This document shows positions 52,732 through 54,735 of a stretch of 54,735 bases of DNA, one piece after another (the first letter of the stretch is position 1; each line of letters starts with the position of its first letter). Origin of the DNA: Candidatus Bathyarchaeota archaeon (GTDB lineage: Archaea; Thermoproteota; Bathyarchaeia; Bathyarchaeales; Bathycorpusculaceae). The DNA is taken from contig PLTA01000007.1 of NCBI GenBank assembly GCA_003164295.1, forward strand, positions 1-54,735, in the 5' to 3' direction. Under the pieces are notes generated by a model, which did no database searches, was not told the origin of the DNA, and worked only from the letters and a program-made list of their open reading frames with translations. Both the position numbers and the translations under genes were made by a program.

Positions 52732-53093
52732 ACCACTCATGTTGTTGATTGATGAAGGGTTGAATGCGTTGCCGTATTGCCTATTTGGTGTGGGCGGATA
52801 GGTGTTTGCCTTTGTAGTAAACTTGGTGAAAGATAGACATGGAATTAGGCGAGATTGAAGAGAAGAAAGACCCAAATAGTCAAACTTCACATAGGAGGTC
52901 TTTCAGTTTAGTAGCCGGCACTAACGGCTTTGAGACTACTACTTCTCGAAGCAATATGCTCCGCTATGCCGTGAATAACCCTCGCTTTTTTGTTGGATTG
53001 CGTTTCTTTGGAAAGTTTTAACTGTTCATTTCGGCTATATGCTAAAGCGTTACCTACCCTGAATTGAATCGCATGTGCGAGAGTTGAATATGA

Positions 53094-53342
53094 TTGCCTG
53101 TTGAAATCAGCTTAGAAATGTATGCTGAAAAGTCTGTTGTGATGCCGTTTTTTGCGGGTCATGTTGCTATGAGGTTGGTGTTGGATTTTATTCGACTGGT
53201 TGACCCTGCTGCTTCTGGTTTGTTGGATGAACTGAATATTTTTAAACCTTATAGCGTGACGACCCTGAGATTTAGGCGCAGTAGCCCAACCGAGAAAGGT
53301 TACGTCTTGGACCCCCTGTTTTCCCGCAAAGTCGGCTTTTGA
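53094..53342 (+). pseudogene. cas6: Cas6 N-terminal fragment
   Basis: 82 codons from TTG 53094. It reads LEMYAEKSVVMPFFAGHVAM, then LVDPAASGLLDELNIFKPYS and VTTLRFRRSSP, the opening of archaeal Cas6 (the family has a GHVxR strand and a LHexxxxKPFSVSPL motif). The RAMP C-terminal half is missing and the frame stops at 53342. Conserved positions are altered (LDE for LHE, TTL for SPL). It lies 1.2 kb from the CRISPR array, so it is a relic of a local cas locus. Confidence 0.65.
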
Positions 53343-53524
53343 TGCCTAAAAGACGAATACTCAGTGTATCTGCTAGTTTCTTTGGGAAACAGAACAGCGC
53401 TCTAATCTGTGAACGCTGAAAACTAATAGAAGAAAAACATTTTAAAATTTAACTGGATTGTGAATTAAGAGTGAGTTCCCGAAATTATTTAAGCGCTAAC
53501 AGGAATAGCTAATTGATAATCAAC

Positions 53525-54004
53525 ATGAGCATATCAACACTCATAAAAGATTTGAAAGCTTCCAAGCTTATTGCAACCTGTCCTAAGTGTGATGGAGACT
53601 TCAAACTTGCCGACTCATTGCTTTTTGATGGAGCAAAGGCTTTTCCGCCTATAGCACGAGAAATAAAGCAAAAACTAGTCGAAGAATTCAAAGAACGCGA
53701 GGAGCTTCTTAAAAAACGCAAAATATCTGTTGAGGTAGGTGCAGAACAAAAAGCCATTGATGTCGGTTTCGGCAAAATTATAGAGAAATTCATTCCAGCA
53801 TACAAAGAATTGAACTTGCAATTTGCCGAGTGCCGGCTATTGTTCGACCCAATTGACCTCATAGTTTTTAATGGGTTGCTTAACAGAAAAGTGGATTTTA
53901 TTCATTTCACCGAAATTAAGTCTGGCAATTCACAGTTGAATACTCATCAAAAACTCATTCGACAAGCTGTGCTTGATCAAAGAGTTGACTTGAAGGTTGT
54001 ATAA
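53525..54004 (+). CDS. Holliday-resolvase-like endonuclease (PD-(D/E)xK, PF10107-type)
   Basis: 159 residues from ATG 53525. A CPKC motif near the N-terminus (C19, C22) is followed by a long helix (IKQKLVEEFKEREELLKKRK). The active site is LFDPIDLIVFNGL (D108, D111), then FIHFTEIKSGNSQLN with E130-x-K132. All nuclease residues are present. The pattern fits the endonuclease family related to archaeal Holliday junction resolvases. Its stop abuts the ATG of a paralogue. Likely cleaves branched or damaged DNA; a role beside the CRISPR array is unknown. Confidence 0.8.
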   Translation: MSISTLIKDLKASKLIATCPKCDGDFKLADSLLFDGAKAFPPIAREIKQKLVEEFKEREELLKKRKISVEVGAEQKAIDVGFGKIIEKFIPAYKELNLQFAECRLLFDPIDLIVFNGLLNRKVDFIHFTEIKSGNSQLNTHQKLIRQAVLDQRVDLKVV

Positions 54005-54511
54005 ATGAAAAACCTGATAAATGCTTCCCAATCTTTCAGGAAGATACTTTGTGTTTGTCCTTGCTGTGGTGAAATCGTCCGTGTGAGCGACTTACACTTG
54101 CAGTTTAATGGGAAGGTTGCCAAGACATGGCTTGATGATTATGAGTTAGGGCTTGTTTCTTTGGTGGATAACGAAAGGCTATTTGAAGAAAAAGAAGGGA
54201 TGCTTCGGCAGAAGTCTATCGAGCGTGGCAGAGCAAAAGTGCCTACGCTAGTCAAGCAGTGTTTATGCGAAGATTTTAAACAGCTCGATTATGACCCATA
54301 CGACATAAAAGCAGTCATGGATCCTGTTGATTTTGTAGTTTTCGACGGCCTAAATGAGGGCAAGGAAGTACGGAGGGTGACTTTCCTCACGAGAACACCA
54401 AGTACAATTTTGCAACCAGTGATTGATTCGCTCAAAAAAACAGTTGATAACGCAAAATATGATTGGAAGGTCGTAAGAATATATACCGATGGAAAAGTTG
54501 AGTTTGAGTAA
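54005..54511 (+). CDS. Paralogue of the PD-(D/E)xK nuclease, ExK lost
   Basis: 168 residues, ATG directly after the stop of the first copy. It keeps the same architecture: a cysteine motif (CVCPCCGEIV), a long helix, then VMDPVDFVVFDGLNEGK. Where the first copy has TEIK, this one reads VTFLTRTPSTIL, so the catalytic Glu and Lys are gone. It probably lacks nuclease activity and may form a heterodimer with, or regulate, the active copy. A degenerate pseudogene is less likely because the frame is intact and translationally coupled. Confidence 0.7.
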   Translation: MKNLINASQSFRKILCVCPCCGEIVRVSDLHLQFNGKVAKTWLDDYELGLVSLVDNERLFEEKEGMLRQKSIERGRAKVPTLVKQCLCEDFKQLDYDPYDIKAVMDPVDFVVFDGLNEGKEVRRVTFLTRTPSTILQPVIDSLKKTVDNAKYDWKVVRIYTDGKVEFE

Positions 54512-54569
54512 GTTGCGATTATAAACGAACGAACCAATGCCAACTATCTCACCGCAAAGAAATTTGAAC

Positions 54570-54735
54570 AACACAATCCTTGTTCTGTTGGATTTCCTTT
54601 TTGGACTAGTTAACGATGATGATTCACCTGGTAGTGATGGGTTTCAATCCTTGTTCTGTTGGATTTCCTTTTTGGACAAATGACTGTTATGGAACTGTTA
54701 ACCAGTACTAGGTTTCAATCCTTGTTCTGTTGGAT
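54570..54735 (-). CRISPR. CRISPR array, leader-distal end
   Basis: Three repeats: 54570-54606 (first four bases diverged), 54641-54677, and 54712-54735 (cut by the window edge). The repeat is 37 bp and begins GTTTCAATCC on the plus strand. Both spacers are 34 bp. Read on the minus strand the repeat ends ATTGAAAC, the usual crRNA 5'-handle side, and the degenerate copy is on the left. The array is therefore transcribed leftward, with its leader to the right of the window. Confidence 0.93.

Noticed and set aside
52839..53021. 60-codon ORF between the hairpins and the Cas6 fragment
   Set aside because: Low-complexity Ser/Thr-rich translation without family features; not distinguishable from chance.

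Overview
The window reads as archaeal chromosome. It carries an archaeal-type rpl14e - cbf5 - rRNA methyltransferase operon, ComB, tRNAs with encoded CCA (one with a D-loop insertion), AT-rich intergenic DNA with TATA-like promoters, frequent TTG/GTG starts, several VapBC loci and a CRISPR array. The small-protein families and the mixture of genes suggest a Bathyarchaeia-like lineage, but that placement is inference; a marker-gene tree would be needed.

Layout. 1-12 kb: a patchwork of single metabolic genes (GC-rich amidohydrolase, alpha/beta hydrolase, YgbA-like protein + flavodoxin, DUF5752-like, YCII, VOC, Bcp peroxiredoxin, Isf-like flavoprotein) mixed with debris (two decayed VapBC loci, a P-type ATPase tail, a histidine-kinase tail). 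12.2-18.0 kb: a compact nitrogenase operon nifH-nifB-nifD-nifK-nifV with all recognisable P-cluster and cofactor ligands, but no nifE, nifN or nifI, behind an upstream region with two inverted repeats around a TATA-like box. 19.1-40.0 kb: a likely integrated element of about 20.8 kb. It starts in the 3' end of a tRNA-Pro(TGG) gene, has a tyrosine recombinase 57 bp downstream, and ends at a second copy of the 15-bp tRNA 3' end (39968-39982). 40-49.3 kb: host core genes (comB, NifU-like scaffold, mgsA, MFS transporter, OB-fold protein, cbf5, rpl14e) with a third decayed VapBC and a candidate structured RNA. 49.6-54.7 kb: tRNA-Leu(TAA) with a D-loop insertion, a second zinc-ribbon tyrosine recombinase, AbrB-like and wHTH regulators, a hairpin-rich non-coding stretch, a Cas6 fragment, two tandem Holliday-resolvase-like nucleases (one without the ExK motif) and the leader-distal end of a CRISPR array.

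The most unusual system is inside the tRNA-Pro element, on the minus strand at 32.7-37.5 kb. A radical SAM/SPASM maturase is followed by a 152-residue protein with a 10-cysteine core of three 12-residue repeats, a cobalamin-type radical SAM enzyme and a SAM methyltransferase. The two segments flanking the Cys-rich core are homologous to the N-terminal domain of the methyltransferase (about 22/37 identities in the first segment). This looks like a RiPP-type (ribosomally made, modified peptide) pathway in which substrate and one modifying enzyme share a scaffold domain. The second notable system is the minimal nifHBDKV cluster, which would have to build its cofactor without a NifEN scaffold.
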